Assembly: GCA_902826455.1 (NCBI GenBank)
Contig: CADEEV010000012.1
Span: 52,957 to 116,956, forward strand
Direction of reading: 5' to 3'
Length of the DNA stretch: 64,000 nucleotides
DNA from: an uncultured Acidobacteriota bacterium
GTDB lineage: Bacteria > Acidobacteriota > Vicinamibacteria > Fen-336
The notes below the pieces were generated by a model. It saw only the letters and a list, made by a program, of their open reading frames with translations, had not been told where the DNA came from and searched no databases. Position numbers and translations under genes: made by a program. Below are positions 34,678 to 43,095 of this stretch, in pieces; within the stretch, counting starts at the first letter, position 1; each line of letters starts with the position of its first letter.

Positions 34678-36096
34678 CTACCGCTCCTCCGCGCCGAAGT
34701 CGGCCACGCGGCCGTCCTTCGTCAGGTAGAAGCGGTAGACGTAGCGCGCGTCCTTCGTGGCGAGGGCGTAGTGGGCGATCCTCACGACGCTCTCGCCGCG
34801 CCACGCGAGGGGCTTCGCCGCGAGATCGTCCTCGGCCAGGAACGTGAGGGACTGCAGGCCGGCGAGGCGGTTGGACGAGGTGCGCCGCTGATAGGCCTCG
34901 CGGGAGCTGCCCGAGGCCGTGTCCGCGAGTCCCTTCGCCATCGTGGGCGGCGTGCGGCTGTCGGCCCAGGCCTCGAGCACGCCGCGCAGGCGGGCGGCGC
35001 GCGCCGGATCGGGATCCGCCTTGGCCGCCGCGGGATCGGGCAGAGCGAGCACGGGCTCGATCAGTCCCGCGATCTCGTGGGCCATCGCCTCGGGCTCGGC
35101 GCCCGCGAGGTTCGTGAGCACCGAGACCGCGAGGCCTTGATCGACGTAGTGCGTGATCGCGGCCCGGAAGCCCTGCCAGGAGCCGCCGTGCTCGATCAGC
35201 TTCTGGCCGCGCTGCTCCGCCACGTCCCAGCCGAAGCCGTACTGGTACGTCGTGCCGTCGGCCAGGGCTACGGGCGTCCACCAGGCCTTCCAGCTCTCGG
35301 GCTTCAGGAACTTCCGCTCGCGCAGCGCAACTTCCCAGGCCCCCAGGTCCCGCACGCTGAAGTAGAGCCCGCCGTCCGCGCACTTGTTCAGTGACGGCGC
35401 CACCCAGAACTGGTTCTTGAGCTCGCCCTTGTCGTCGAGCTCATAGCCCTGGGCGCGGTTCTTCACGATGTCGGCCTCGGTGATGACCCGCGTCGTCTTC
35501 ATCCCGAGGGGCGCAAAGATCCGCTCGATCTGGAACTCGCTCCAGTGCTTGCCGGCGAGCTTCGACGTGAGCAGGCCCAGGATCAGGTAGCCCGTGTTGC
35601 TGTAGCTCCACTGCGTCCCGGGCTCGAACTCGAGCGGCACCTTCTTCATGACCTCGAGCAGCGCCGCCTCGTCGTAGTCCTTGCGGAAGTCGAGGTCCTC
35701 GCCGCCGTAGTCGCGCAGGCCCGAGGTGTGGGTGAGGAGCTGCCGGATCGTGATGCGGTGCCACCACGACGGCCCGTCGGGAAAGTGCTTCGAGAGCCGA
35801 TCGTCGAGGGAGAGCTTGCCGTCCTCGGCCAGCAGCAGGATGCCGGCGGCCGTGAACTGCTTGCCCGTGGAGCCCGACTGGTAGATGGTGTCGGCCGTCG
35901 CCTTCGCGTCGAGCTCGACGTTCGCATAGCCGTAGCCTTCCGCCTTCACGATCTGGCCGTTCTTCACCACGACGAGGGAGACGCCCGGGATCTTCTTCTT
36001 CGCCATGACCCCCCGGACGTAGTCGTCCACGGAGTCGGCGGCAGCGGGGGCGGCGAGGGCGGCGCACAGCGCGAGACCGGCGAGCTTGTCGAGCAT
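34678..36096 (-). CDS. Beta-lactamase-family serine hydrolase (class C/PBP4* fold), secreted
   Basis: A 472-residue protein with a signal peptide (LAGLALCAALAAPAAA). The SxxK nucleophile is SGSTGKQF, the YxN motif is WSYSNTGY, and the third-box region is LIEHGGSWQGF, in place of the KTG triad. It belongs to the large serine-hydrolase family that includes esterases and D-aminopeptidases, and need not act on beta-lactams. The C-terminal 100 residues form an extra beta domain. TAGAAT lies five bases before the ATG on this strand, suggesting a leaderless transcript. Confidence 0.9.
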   Translation of the reverse strand: MLDKLAGLALCAALAAPAAADSVDDYVRGVMAKKKIPGVSLVVVKNGQIVKAEGYGYANVELDAKATADTIYQSGSTGKQFTAAGILLLAEDGKLSLDDRLSKHFPDGPSWWHRITIRQLLTHTSGLRDYGGEDLDFRKDYDEAALLEVMKKVPLEFEPGTQWSYSNTGYLILGLLTSKLAGKHWSEFQIERIFAPLGMKTTRVITEADIVKNRAQGYELDDKGELKNQFWVAPSLNKCADGGLYFSVRDLGAWEVALRERKFLKPESWKAWWTPVALADGTTYQYGFGWDVAEQRGQKLIEHGGSWQGFRAAITHYVDQGLAVSVLTNLAGAEPEAMAHEIAGLIEPVLALPDPAAAKADPDPARAARLRGVLEAWADSRTPPTMAKGLADTASGSSREAYQRRTSSNRLAGLQSLTFLAEDDLAAKPLAWRGESVVRIAHYALATKDARYVYRFYLTKDGRVADFGAEER

Positions 36097-36112
36097 GCCG
36101 GATTCTAGCGCC

Positions 36113-36622
36113 TCAGGCGGAGCACTCCGGGCACACGTCGTGGAGGATCTCGGCGGAAGCGCGCTCGCGCAGGTACGACTCGAGCTCGCGCCAGCGGCCC
36201 TCTGCGTCGCGCACGCGCTTGCACGACCGGCACACGGGCAGGATGCCGCGCAAGGCGCGCCGCTCCGTGAGGCTCTGGGCCATGCTGAACGTGTAGCGCG
36301 ACACGCCCGAGGGATCGAGCAGGGCCGTGACCGTGATGCTGGCCCAGACCGTGTCGCCGCTCTTCGTGATGTAGCGTTTCTCGGCGCGGTAGTGGGGAAG
36401 CGCTCCGCTCAGGACCAGACCCGCGAACTCCAGGTCCCGGGCGCGATCCTCGGGGTGCGTGAAATCCGGGATGCTGCGGGCCATCATCTCGGCCTCGGTG
36501 TAGCCCACGAGGTCGCAGTAGGCCGCGTTCACGTCCACGATCTTGAGGTCGCGGTCCACGACGACGATGCCGATCGGCGAGTCCTCGAAGATGGCGCGGA
36601 AAGCGGGGTCGGCGAGGGACAT
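36113..36622 (-). CDS. PAS-domain protein with C-terminal Cys-rich motif
   Basis: A 169-residue single-domain sensor. PAS fold: FRAIFEDSPIGIVVVDRDLKIVDVN, VGYTEAEMMARSI and the PAC part KSGDTVWASITVTAL. The tail has ILPVCRSCKRVRD, then WRELESYL, then DVCPEC: two CxxC pairs that probably bind zinc, a motif often placed between PAS domains and output domains. No kinase or cyclase domain follows, so it is a stand-alone sensor or adaptor. GGAGGTG sits five bases before the ATG at 36622. Confidence 0.87.
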   Translation of the reverse strand: MSLADPAFRAIFEDSPIGIVVVDRDLKIVDVNAAYCDLVGYTEAEMMARSIPDFTHPEDRARDLEFAGLVLSGALPHYRAEKRYITKSGDTVWASITVTALLDPSGVSRYTFSMAQSLTERRALRGILPVCRSCKRVRDAEGRWRELESYLRERASAEILHDVCPECSA

Positions 36623-36687
36623 CGCGCACCTCCCTGATTTTTCAGGCACGTTACACCCATAATCCGGGCCGAGAAAGCGAGGGCCCG

Positions 36688-37839
36688 ATGAGGAAGCTGA
36701 GCCGACGTGACTTCGTGAAGAGCGGCGCCGCCGCGGGCCTCGCGGCCGCGACACCCCAGGTGCTGGGCCAGGCGCCCACGGTGCTGACGCCGCGCTCGGC
36801 GAAGCCGGTGGTGATCTCGTCCGCGAACGGCAACTTCTACAAGAACGGCGGCACCCAGACCGGCGTCGAGAAGGCCTTCGCTCTCATGACCGGGGGCAAG
36901 GACGTCCTCGAGTCCCTGGTGGCGGGCGTCAACATCCTCGAGCTCGATCCCGAAGAGGACAGCGTCGGCTACGGCGGCCTGCCCAACGCCGACGGCGTCG
37001 TGCAGCTCGACTCGTGCTGCATGCACGGCCCGCGCAAGCGCGCGGGCGGCGTCGCGGCCCTCGAGGGCGTGCGCACGCCCTCCCTCGTCGCCCACGCCGT
37101 GCTGCAGCAGACCGACCACCACCTGCTCGTGGGCAAGGGGGCGCAGGGCTTCGCGCGCAACCTGGGCTTCAAGATCGAGGACGACCTCAACACCGAGCGC
37201 TCGCGCCGACTCTGGCTCGAGTGGAAGCGCCGCACCGACCCGGGCCACTATCTCGATCCGGACAAGCGGGCCGAGCTGCACGAGGCCACGCGCCAGGCCA
37301 TGGTCGCCGAGGGTCTGCTGCGCTCGCGCCACCTCCACGGCACGATCAACTGCGACGGCCTCTCGCCCAGGGGCGAACTGGCCGGCGTGACGACGACGAG
37401 CGGCCTCGCGTGGAAGATCCCGGGCCGGGTGGGGGACTCGCCCATCCTGGGGGCCGGCCTCTACGTCGATGGCGCCGTGGGCGCTGCCGGCTCGACGGGC
37501 CGCGGCGAGGCGAACCTCTACGGTCTGTCGTCTTTCCTGATCGTCGAGCAGATGCGCCAGGGCAAGGCCCCCAAGGACGCGTGCATGGAGGCGCTCAAGC
37601 GGATCCAGGCCAACACGGTGGAGAAGCGCCTGCTGAACGCCCGCGGCCTGCCCAACTTCAACGTCTCGTTCTACGCCGTCAACCTGAAGGGCGAGTTCGC
37701 GGGCGCCGCGCTCTACGGCGAGGACCCGGAAGAGACCGGCTGGGCGGGCGAGACCGGGCGCCGCGTGCGCTTCGCGGTGTGCACCGAGAAGGGGCCCGAG
37801 ACGCTCGTCTGCGACGGGCTGCTTCCCGGAGCGCCCTAG
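36688..37839 (+). CDS. Tat-exported N4-GlcNAc-asparaginase/isoaspartyl peptidase-type Ntn hydrolase
   Basis: A 383-residue Ntn hydrolase of the glycosylasparaginase/L-asparaginase type 2 family. The N-terminus carries a Tat signal (SRRDFVKSGAAAGLAAA). The autocleavage and nucleophile threonine is in HGTINCDGL, followed by GVTTTSGLAWKIPGRVGDSPILGAGLYVD, which is diagnostic. The precursor should split into alpha and beta chains before that Thr. It would hydrolyse GlcNAc-Asn or beta-aspartyl bonds in the periplasm. Confidence 0.9.
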   Translation: MRKLSRRDFVKSGAAAGLAAATPQVLGQAPTVLTPRSAKPVVISSANGNFYKNGGTQTGVEKAFALMTGGKDVLESLVAGVNILELDPEEDSVGYGGLPNADGVVQLDSCCMHGPRKRAGGVAALEGVRTPSLVAHAVLQQTDHHLLVGKGAQGFARNLGFKIEDDLNTERSRRLWLEWKRRTDPGHYLDPDKRAELHEATRQAMVAEGLLRSRHLHGTINCDGLSPRGELAGVTTTSGLAWKIPGRVGDSPILGAGLYVDGAVGAAGSTGRGEANLYGLSSFLIVEQMRQGKAPKDACMEALKRIQANTVEKRLLNARGLPNFNVSFYAVNLKGEFAGAALYGEDPEETGWAGETGRRVRFAVCTEKGPETLVCDGLLPGAP

Positions 37840-37840
37840 G

Positions 37841-39316
37841 ATGCTGTTCCTCGCGGCCGCCGCCGCGACCGTGACGATCGTCGGCTTCTCGGACTACCAC
37901 TCCCACGCCGTGCCGTTCTATTCCGAGGGACGGCCCGGACAGGCCGGTATCGCCCGCGCCGTCGGCTACCTCAAGCGGGCGAAGGCCGATCCCCGCACGC
38001 TCGTGTTCTCGGGCGGCGACATGCTGAACGCGGGCACGCCGGCGTGGAGCGAGGAGTACCGCTGCGTCGAATGGCTCTGGCTGAACGGCCTGGTCGACGC
38101 CATGGCTCTCGGCAACCACGATCTCGACTATGGAGCGGCGGAGCTCGACCGCTGCCGGGCCACGGCTGCGTTCCCCGTGCTGAGCGCCAACCTGCTGAAG
38201 GCGGACGGCACCGCGTACCTGCAGGCCGAGGGCAGGCCGTACTTCGTGCGCGACGTCGGCGGCGTCAAGGTCGGCGCCTTCGCGCTCGGGGGTCCGGACG
38301 TCCAGCATCTCGTCAAGAAGGACGTGATGCCGGAAGCCACCCACTGGTCCGACGCCACCGAGGCCGCGCGCGCCGTGGTGACGCAGTTGCGCGACGTCGA
38401 GCACGCCGACGTCGTCGTGCTCATCGGTCATCAGACGACGGAGGAGGACGAAGCGCTGGTACGGGCCGTGCCGGGCATCGACCTCGTCCTCGGCTCCCAC
38501 TCCCACCACAAGGGCGCGCTGCAGTCGATCGCCGGGACGCGCTCCTGGATCGTGTCGCCCTCGCAGTACCTCACGTACGTGTCCCGCGTGGACGTGCGGG
38601 TCGAGGAAGGCCGGGTCACGGCCGTCACCGGCGGACTCGTGCGGATGGAGGACAGCGTCGCGCCGGATCCGCTGGTGGCGCTCGAGGTCGCGACGAAACA
38701 GAAGGCTCTCGAGGCCAAGCGTCCGGAGCGCTTCCGGAGCGTGGGCCGCGCCGCGGTCGACCTCTCCGACGAAGGCGTCTTCGACGGCGAGTCGGCGCTC
38801 TCGAACTGGGCCACCGACACGGTCCGCGCGCGGGCGAAGGCCCAGGTCTTCTTCGCCACAGCGTCATCGTTCCGCGCCACGATCCCCTTGGGCACCGTCG
38901 TGGCCGAGACGTTCTTCAGCGCCGTGCCCTACAAGAACGCGGTGATGACGGCGCGGCTCACGGGCGCCCAGATCCTGGCGTGGCTCGAGCTGTCGGCGCG
39001 CCGCCGCGGCAGCGACGGCTTCAGCCCCGCGAGCGGCCTGCGCTACACCATCGTTGGCACGGCCGTGCGCGACGTCCACATCCTGCGCGATCCGGCGGAT
39101 CCCGAAGCTGGCTACGCGCCCCTCGATCCCGCCGCCAGCTACCGCGTCGCCACCTCCGACTACCAGGGCTTCGTCGCCGACGGCTACAAGCAGATCTTCG
39201 GTGCCGGCGCCGAGATCGCGAAGACGGATCTCGACGTGCAGCAGGTGCTCCTCGACGCGCTCGCCACCGGCGACGTGCGCGCGAGCCTCGACGGCCGCGT
39301 GCGCGTTTCGCGCTGA
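37841..39316 (+). CDS. 5'-nucleotidase/UshA-family metallophosphatase
   Basis: A 491-residue calcineurin-like phosphoesterase with the UshA two-domain layout. Metal-site motifs are FSDYHSHAVPF, FSGGDMLNAG, GNHDLDYG and VLIGHQT, then GSHSHH. The C-terminal substrate-binding domain includes NWATDTVRARAK and YKNAVMTARLTGAQI. A short hydrophobic N-terminus (MLFLAAAAATVTIVGF) is part signal-like but runs directly into the first strand, so export is uncertain. It is one base downstream of the asparaginase-type gene's stop. Confidence 0.88.
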   Translation: MLFLAAAAATVTIVGFSDYHSHAVPFYSEGRPGQAGIARAVGYLKRAKADPRTLVFSGGDMLNAGTPAWSEEYRCVEWLWLNGLVDAMALGNHDLDYGAAELDRCRATAAFPVLSANLLKADGTAYLQAEGRPYFVRDVGGVKVGAFALGGPDVQHLVKKDVMPEATHWSDATEAARAVVTQLRDVEHADVVVLIGHQTTEEDEALVRAVPGIDLVLGSHSHHKGALQSIAGTRSWIVSPSQYLTYVSRVDVRVEEGRVTAVTGGLVRMEDSVAPDPLVALEVATKQKALEAKRPERFRSVGRAAVDLSDEGVFDGESALSNWATDTVRARAKAQVFFATASSFRATIPLGTVVAETFFSAVPYKNAVMTARLTGAQILAWLELSARRRGSDGFSPASGLRYTIVGTAVRDVHILRDPADPEAGYAPLDPAASYRVATSDYQGFVADGYKQIFGAGAEIAKTDLDVQQVLLDALATGDVRASLDGRVRVSR

Positions 39317-39318
39317 TG

Positions 39319-39324
39319 TAGAAT
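39319..39324 (+). promoter_or_regulatory. -10-like TAGAAT upstream of potA
   Basis: TAGAAT sits 16 bases before the potA ATG, in the short gap after the phosphatase stop. No -35 is evident. It is the best candidate for the promoter of the polyamine transporter operon. Confidence 0.35.
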
Positions 39325-39340
39325 CCCGGCACTTCCAACG

Positions 39341-40420
39341 ATGCGCGGCGCGGTCTCGGTCCAGGGGATCACGAAGACGTTCGGCGGGCTCGCGGCGGTC
39401 CAGGACGTGAGCCTGGACGTGAAGCCGGGCGAGTTCCTGACGCTGCTCGGCCCGTCGGGCTGCGGCAAGACGACGCTGCTGCGGCTGATCGCCGGCTTCG
39501 AGGAGCCCGACCGCGGCGCGATCCTCATCTCGGGCCGGGACGTGGCCGCCCTGCCGCCCAACGAGCGGCCCGTGAACACGGTCTTCCAGCACTACGCGCT
39601 GTTTCCGCACCGCACGGTGGCCGGCAACATCGCCTTCGGGCTCGAGATGAAGAACGTGCCGAGGTCCGAGATCCCGGGCCGCGTCGAGAAGGGCCTCGAG
39701 ATGGTGCGGCTGCCGGGCTTCGGCGAGCGCCGCATCGACCAGCTCTCGGGCGGCCAGAAGCAGCGCATCGCCCTGGCGCGCGCCGTGGTCCTCGAGCCCG
39801 AGGTGCTGCTGCTCGACGAGCCCATGGCGGCTCTCGACCTGAAGCTGCGCAAGGAGATGCAGGTGGAGGTGAAGAACCTCCAGGAGCGCCTGAAGATCAC
39901 GTTCGTGTTCGTGACCCACGATCAGGACGAGGCGCTCACCATGAGCGACCGGATCGCGGTCATGAACCAGGGCCGCGTCGAGCAGCTCGGTACGCCCGAG
40001 GAGCTCTACGAGCGGCCGCGCACGCGTTTCGTGGCCGACTTCCTGGCCGTGAAGAACATCGTCGAGGTCGCCGTGGAGTCCGTCGAGGGCGGCAAGGCCC
40101 GCGTGCGCACCGGCGGCGGCACGGTGCTCTTCGCGAAGGACGACGGCGGCTACACGGTCGGCGGCAAGGCCTGGATCGGCGTGCGGCCGGAGCAGATCGC
40201 CCTGTCGGGTGGCGCGGAGAACAGCTACCCCGCGGTGATCGACGACGAGATCTACCTGGGCGACTGCACCGACTGGCAGGTGCGCGTCGGACAGGACGTG
40301 CTGACGGTGTCGGAGCAGGCGACGTCGGCCCGCGGCCGCAAGCGCGGCGACGCGGCGACGGTGTCCTTCCCGGCCGAGGCCGTGCTGCGCCTCGACGACA
40401 AGCCGGCGCCGCCGGCATGA
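39341..40420 (+). CDS. potA: Spermidine/putrescine ABC transporter ATPase
   Basis: A 359-residue ATPase. Walker A is GPSGCGKTT, the signature is LSGGQKQRIALARA, Walker B is LLLDEPMAALD and the switch is VTHDQDEAL. PotA-specific text includes NTVFQHYALFPHRTV. The C-terminal TOBE regulatory domain (from about residue 240) has GVRPEQIAL. First gene of a potA-potB-potCD operon, overlapping potB by ATGA. Confidence 0.95.
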   Translation: MRGAVSVQGITKTFGGLAAVQDVSLDVKPGEFLTLLGPSGCGKTTLLRLIAGFEEPDRGAILISGRDVAALPPNERPVNTVFQHYALFPHRTVAGNIAFGLEMKNVPRSEIPGRVEKGLEMVRLPGFGERRIDQLSGGQKQRIALARAVVLEPEVLLLDEPMAALDLKLRKEMQVEVKNLQERLKITFVFVTHDQDEALTMSDRIAVMNQGRVEQLGTPEELYERPRTRFVADFLAVKNIVEVAVESVEGGKARVRTGGGTVLFAKDDGGYTVGGKAWIGVRPEQIALSGGAENSYPAVIDDEIYLGDCTDWQVRVGQDVLTVSEQATSARGRKRGDAATVSFPAEAVLRLDDKPAPPA

Positions 40421-41256
40421 AAGGGGCGCGGCGGCAGGCGATCCTGCTGCTCCTGCCCTGCCTCCTCGCGCTGCTCGTCCTCTTCCTGCTCCCGCAGGTC
40501 CTGATGTTCGCGACGTCCCTGGGCCGGCGCTCGGCGTACGGCGGCGTCATCCGCGACGTCAGCCTGCTGAACTACGTGCGGGCGCTCGATCCCATCTACC
40601 TGCGCATCCTCGCGCGCAGCGTCGGCCTCGCGTTCTTCACGACGCTGTTCTGCCTGCTGATGGCGTATCCCGTCTCCTACTGGCTCGGCGTGAAGGCGCC
40701 CGAGAAGTGGCGCAACGCCCTGCTCGTCCTCGTGATCCTGCCGTTCTGGACGAGCTTCCTCGTGCGCATGTACGCGTGGGTCTTCATGCTGCGCACCGAG
40801 GGCCTGCTGAACCTGTTCCTGGGAGAGCTCGGGATCGCGCCGCTCAACATGCTCTACAACGATTTCGCGGTGATGCTGGGCCAGGTGTACGGCGAGCTGC
40901 CATTCATGATCCTGCCGCTCTACGCGTCGATCGAGAAGCTCGACCGGTCGCTGCTCGAGGCCGCGGCGGACCTGGGAGCCTCTCCGCTGCGCTCCTTGTG
41001 GCGCGTCACGATCCCGCTCACGGCGCCGGGCATCGTGGCCGGGTCGGTGCTCGTCTTCATCCCCTCGCTCGGCGCGTACCTCGCGCCCGACCTGCTCGGC
41101 GGCGCGCGCACCGTCTACATCGGCAACCTGATCCAGAGCCAGTTCGCCGTGGCCCGCGACATGCCCTTCGGCTCGGCGCTCTCGTTCCTGCTGTCGCTCA
41201 CGGTGCTGGTGCTGCTCTACGTGTTCCGGCGCCCGCTGCGCGCGTCCCAGGCCTGA
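40417..41256 (+). CDS. potB: Spermidine/putrescine ABC transporter permease
   Basis: A 279-residue inner-membrane permease with six hydrophobic segments. The permease EAA loop is LLEAAADLGASPLRSLWRVTIPLTAPGI, which docks onto PotA. The N-terminal helix LLLLPCLLALLVLFLLP and the tail VLVLLYVFRRP are typical of PotB. Overlaps potA; three bases separate it from the fused gene. Confidence 0.94.
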   Translation: MKGARRQAILLLLPCLLALLVLFLLPQVLMFATSLGRRSAYGGVIRDVSLLNYVRALDPIYLRILARSVGLAFFTTLFCLLMAYPVSYWLGVKAPEKWRNALLVLVILPFWTSFLVRMYAWVFMLRTEGLLNLFLGELGIAPLNMLYNDFAVMLGQVYGELPFMILPLYASIEKLDRSLLEAAADLGASPLRSLWRVTIPLTAPGIVAGSVLVFIPSLGAYLAPDLLGGARTVYIGNLIQSQFAVARDMPFGSALSFLLSLTVLVLLYVFRRPLRASQA

Positions 41257-41259
41257 GAC

Positions 41260-43095
41260 GTGGCCGACTCCCGCGCGACGCTCCGCTCCTCTCCGGGCCT
41301 GGCGCTCTTCAGCGCGCTCGTCTATCTCTTCCTGTACGCGCCGATCCTGGTGCTCGTCGTGTTCTCGTTCAACGCCGGCCGGCTGACCGCGGAGTGGCAG
41401 GGCTTCACCTTCGCGTGGTACGCGAAGCTCCTCCACAACCCGCAGATCCTCTCGGCCTTGCGCAACAGCCTGGTGGTGGCCACGGCCTCGACGGTCGCCT
41501 GCACGATCCTCGGCACCGCCGCGGCCCTGGCGTTCCACAAGCACCGGTTCCGCAAGCAGGCGGCCATGGACGCGCTGATCACGGTGCCGATCGTCGTGCC
41601 CGAGATCGTGCTCGCCTCGTCCCTCGTGCTGTTGTTCGCGGCGATCGGCCTGCGTCTCGGCTTCTTCACCGTGATCCTCGCCCACATCGCGTTCTCGGTT
41701 TCCTACGCGGTCGTGGTCGTGCGCTCGCGCCTCGCGGGCTTCGACCGCAGCCTCGAGGAGGCCGCCGCGGACCTGGGCGCCGGGCCCTGGGCCACGTTCT
41801 GGAAGGTGACGCTGCCGGGCATCGCTCCCGGCGTCCTGGCCGGCGCGCTCCTCGTGTTCGCGCTTTCGATCGACGACTACGTGATCACGTCGTTCGTGGC
41901 CGGCGTCGGCGCCACGACCCTGCCGATCCAGATCTACTCGATGGTGCGCACGGGTATCTCGCCCGAGATCAACGCGGTCTCGACGATCCTGCTCGCCGCC
42001 ACGAGCCTACTGCTGTTTGCCGCCTATCGCCTCGAGCAGGGGCGCTCGGCCCGCACGGCCGTCATCCCCATCGTGCTGAGCCTCGGTCTTCTGGGTGCCC
42101 CGTTCTTCCTCGGTGGCCGCGCCGCCTCGGGCGACAAGGTGCTGAACGTCTACATCTGGTCGAACTACATCTCGCCCGAGACCGTGAAGAAGTTCGAGCA
42201 GCGCTACGGCGTCCACGTGAACGTGGACCTCTACGACACCAACGAAGCGATGCTCGCGAAGGTGGCGACCGGCAACGTGGCCTACGACATCCTGTGCCCG
42301 TCGAACTACCCGGTCGAGAGCCTGCGCCACCAGAACCTCCTGCTGCCTCTCGATCACACGGCGCTGCCCCACCTGACCAACATCGACCCGCGCTTCCTCG
42401 ACCAGGCCTATGACCCCGGGAACCGCTACTCGGTGCCGTACTTCTGGGGCACGGGCGGGATCGCCTACGACAAGACCAAGGTCGGCACCGTCGATTCGTG
42501 GGCCGCGCTGTGGGACGCGAGGTGGAAGGGCCGCATCCTCATGCTCGACGACCCGCGCGAGGCGATCGGCGCCACGTTCAAATGGAAGGGCTTGAGCTAC
42601 AACACCGTCGACGAGGCGAAGCTCTTCGAGGCGCGGCGCCTGCTCATGGAGCAGAAGAAGCTCGTGAAGACCTACAACGCCTCGAACTTCGAGGACGTGC
42701 TGCTCTCGCGGGACGTGTGGCTCGCCCAGGGCTGGAACGGCCAGTTCGCGAAGGTCATGGCCGACGACCACGAGCTCACCTACGTGATCCCGAAAGAGGG
42801 CGCCAGCATGTTCGTCGACAGTCTGGTGATCCCGGCGTCGGCCCCGCACCCGGAGCTCGCCCACGCCTTCATCGACTTCACCCTCGAGCCCGAGATCGCG
42901 GCCGAGATCTGCCGCACCATGCAGTACTCGACGCCGAACCGCGCCGCGCTGCCCCTGCTGCCGGCCGCGATCCGCGACAACCCCGCGATCTTCCCGCCCG
43001 ACGACGTGGTGGGGCGCCTCGAGCTGATCCACGACATCGGCGAATCCACGGTCCTCTACGACCGGCTCTGGACCGAGGTCAAGACCAGCGAATGA
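41260..43095 (+). CDS. Fused polyamine transporter permease and binding protein (PotC-PotD)
   Basis: A 611-residue protein joining two subunits that are usually separate. Residues 1-265 are PotC: six hydrophobic segments with the EAA loop LEEAAADLGAGPWATFWKVTLPGIAPG. A further hydrophobic segment at about 270-289 (VIPIVLSLGLLGAPFFLGG) tethers residues 291-611. That part is PotD: LNVYIWSNYISPETVKKFEQ, YDILCPSNYPVE, YSVPYFWGTGGIAYD, and AHAFIDFTLEPEIAAEI near the end. The sequence is uninterrupted across the joint, so this is a true fusion with the substrate-binding domain anchored beside the channel. GTG start. Confidence 0.93.
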   Translation: MADSRATLRSSPGLALFSALVYLFLYAPILVLVVFSFNAGRLTAEWQGFTFAWYAKLLHNPQILSALRNSLVVATASTVACTILGTAAALAFHKHRFRKQAAMDALITVPIVVPEIVLASSLVLLFAAIGLRLGFFTVILAHIAFSVSYAVVVVRSRLAGFDRSLEEAAADLGAGPWATFWKVTLPGIAPGVLAGALLVFALSIDDYVITSFVAGVGATTLPIQIYSMVRTGISPEINAVSTILLAATSLLLFAAYRLEQGRSARTAVIPIVLSLGLLGAPFFLGGRAASGDKVLNVYIWSNYISPETVKKFEQRYGVHVNVDLYDTNEAMLAKVATGNVAYDILCPSNYPVESLRHQNLLLPLDHTALPHLTNIDPRFLDQAYDPGNRYSVPYFWGTGGIAYDKTKVGTVDSWAALWDARWKGRILMLDDPREAIGATFKWKGLSYNTVDEAKLFEARRLLMEQKKLVKTYNASNFEDVLLSRDVWLAQGWNGQFAKVMADDHELTYVIPKEGASMFVDSLVIPASAPHPELAHAFIDFTLEPEIAAEICRTMQYSTPNRAALPLLPAAIRDNPAIFPPDDVVGRLELIHDIGESTVLYDRLWTEVKTSE

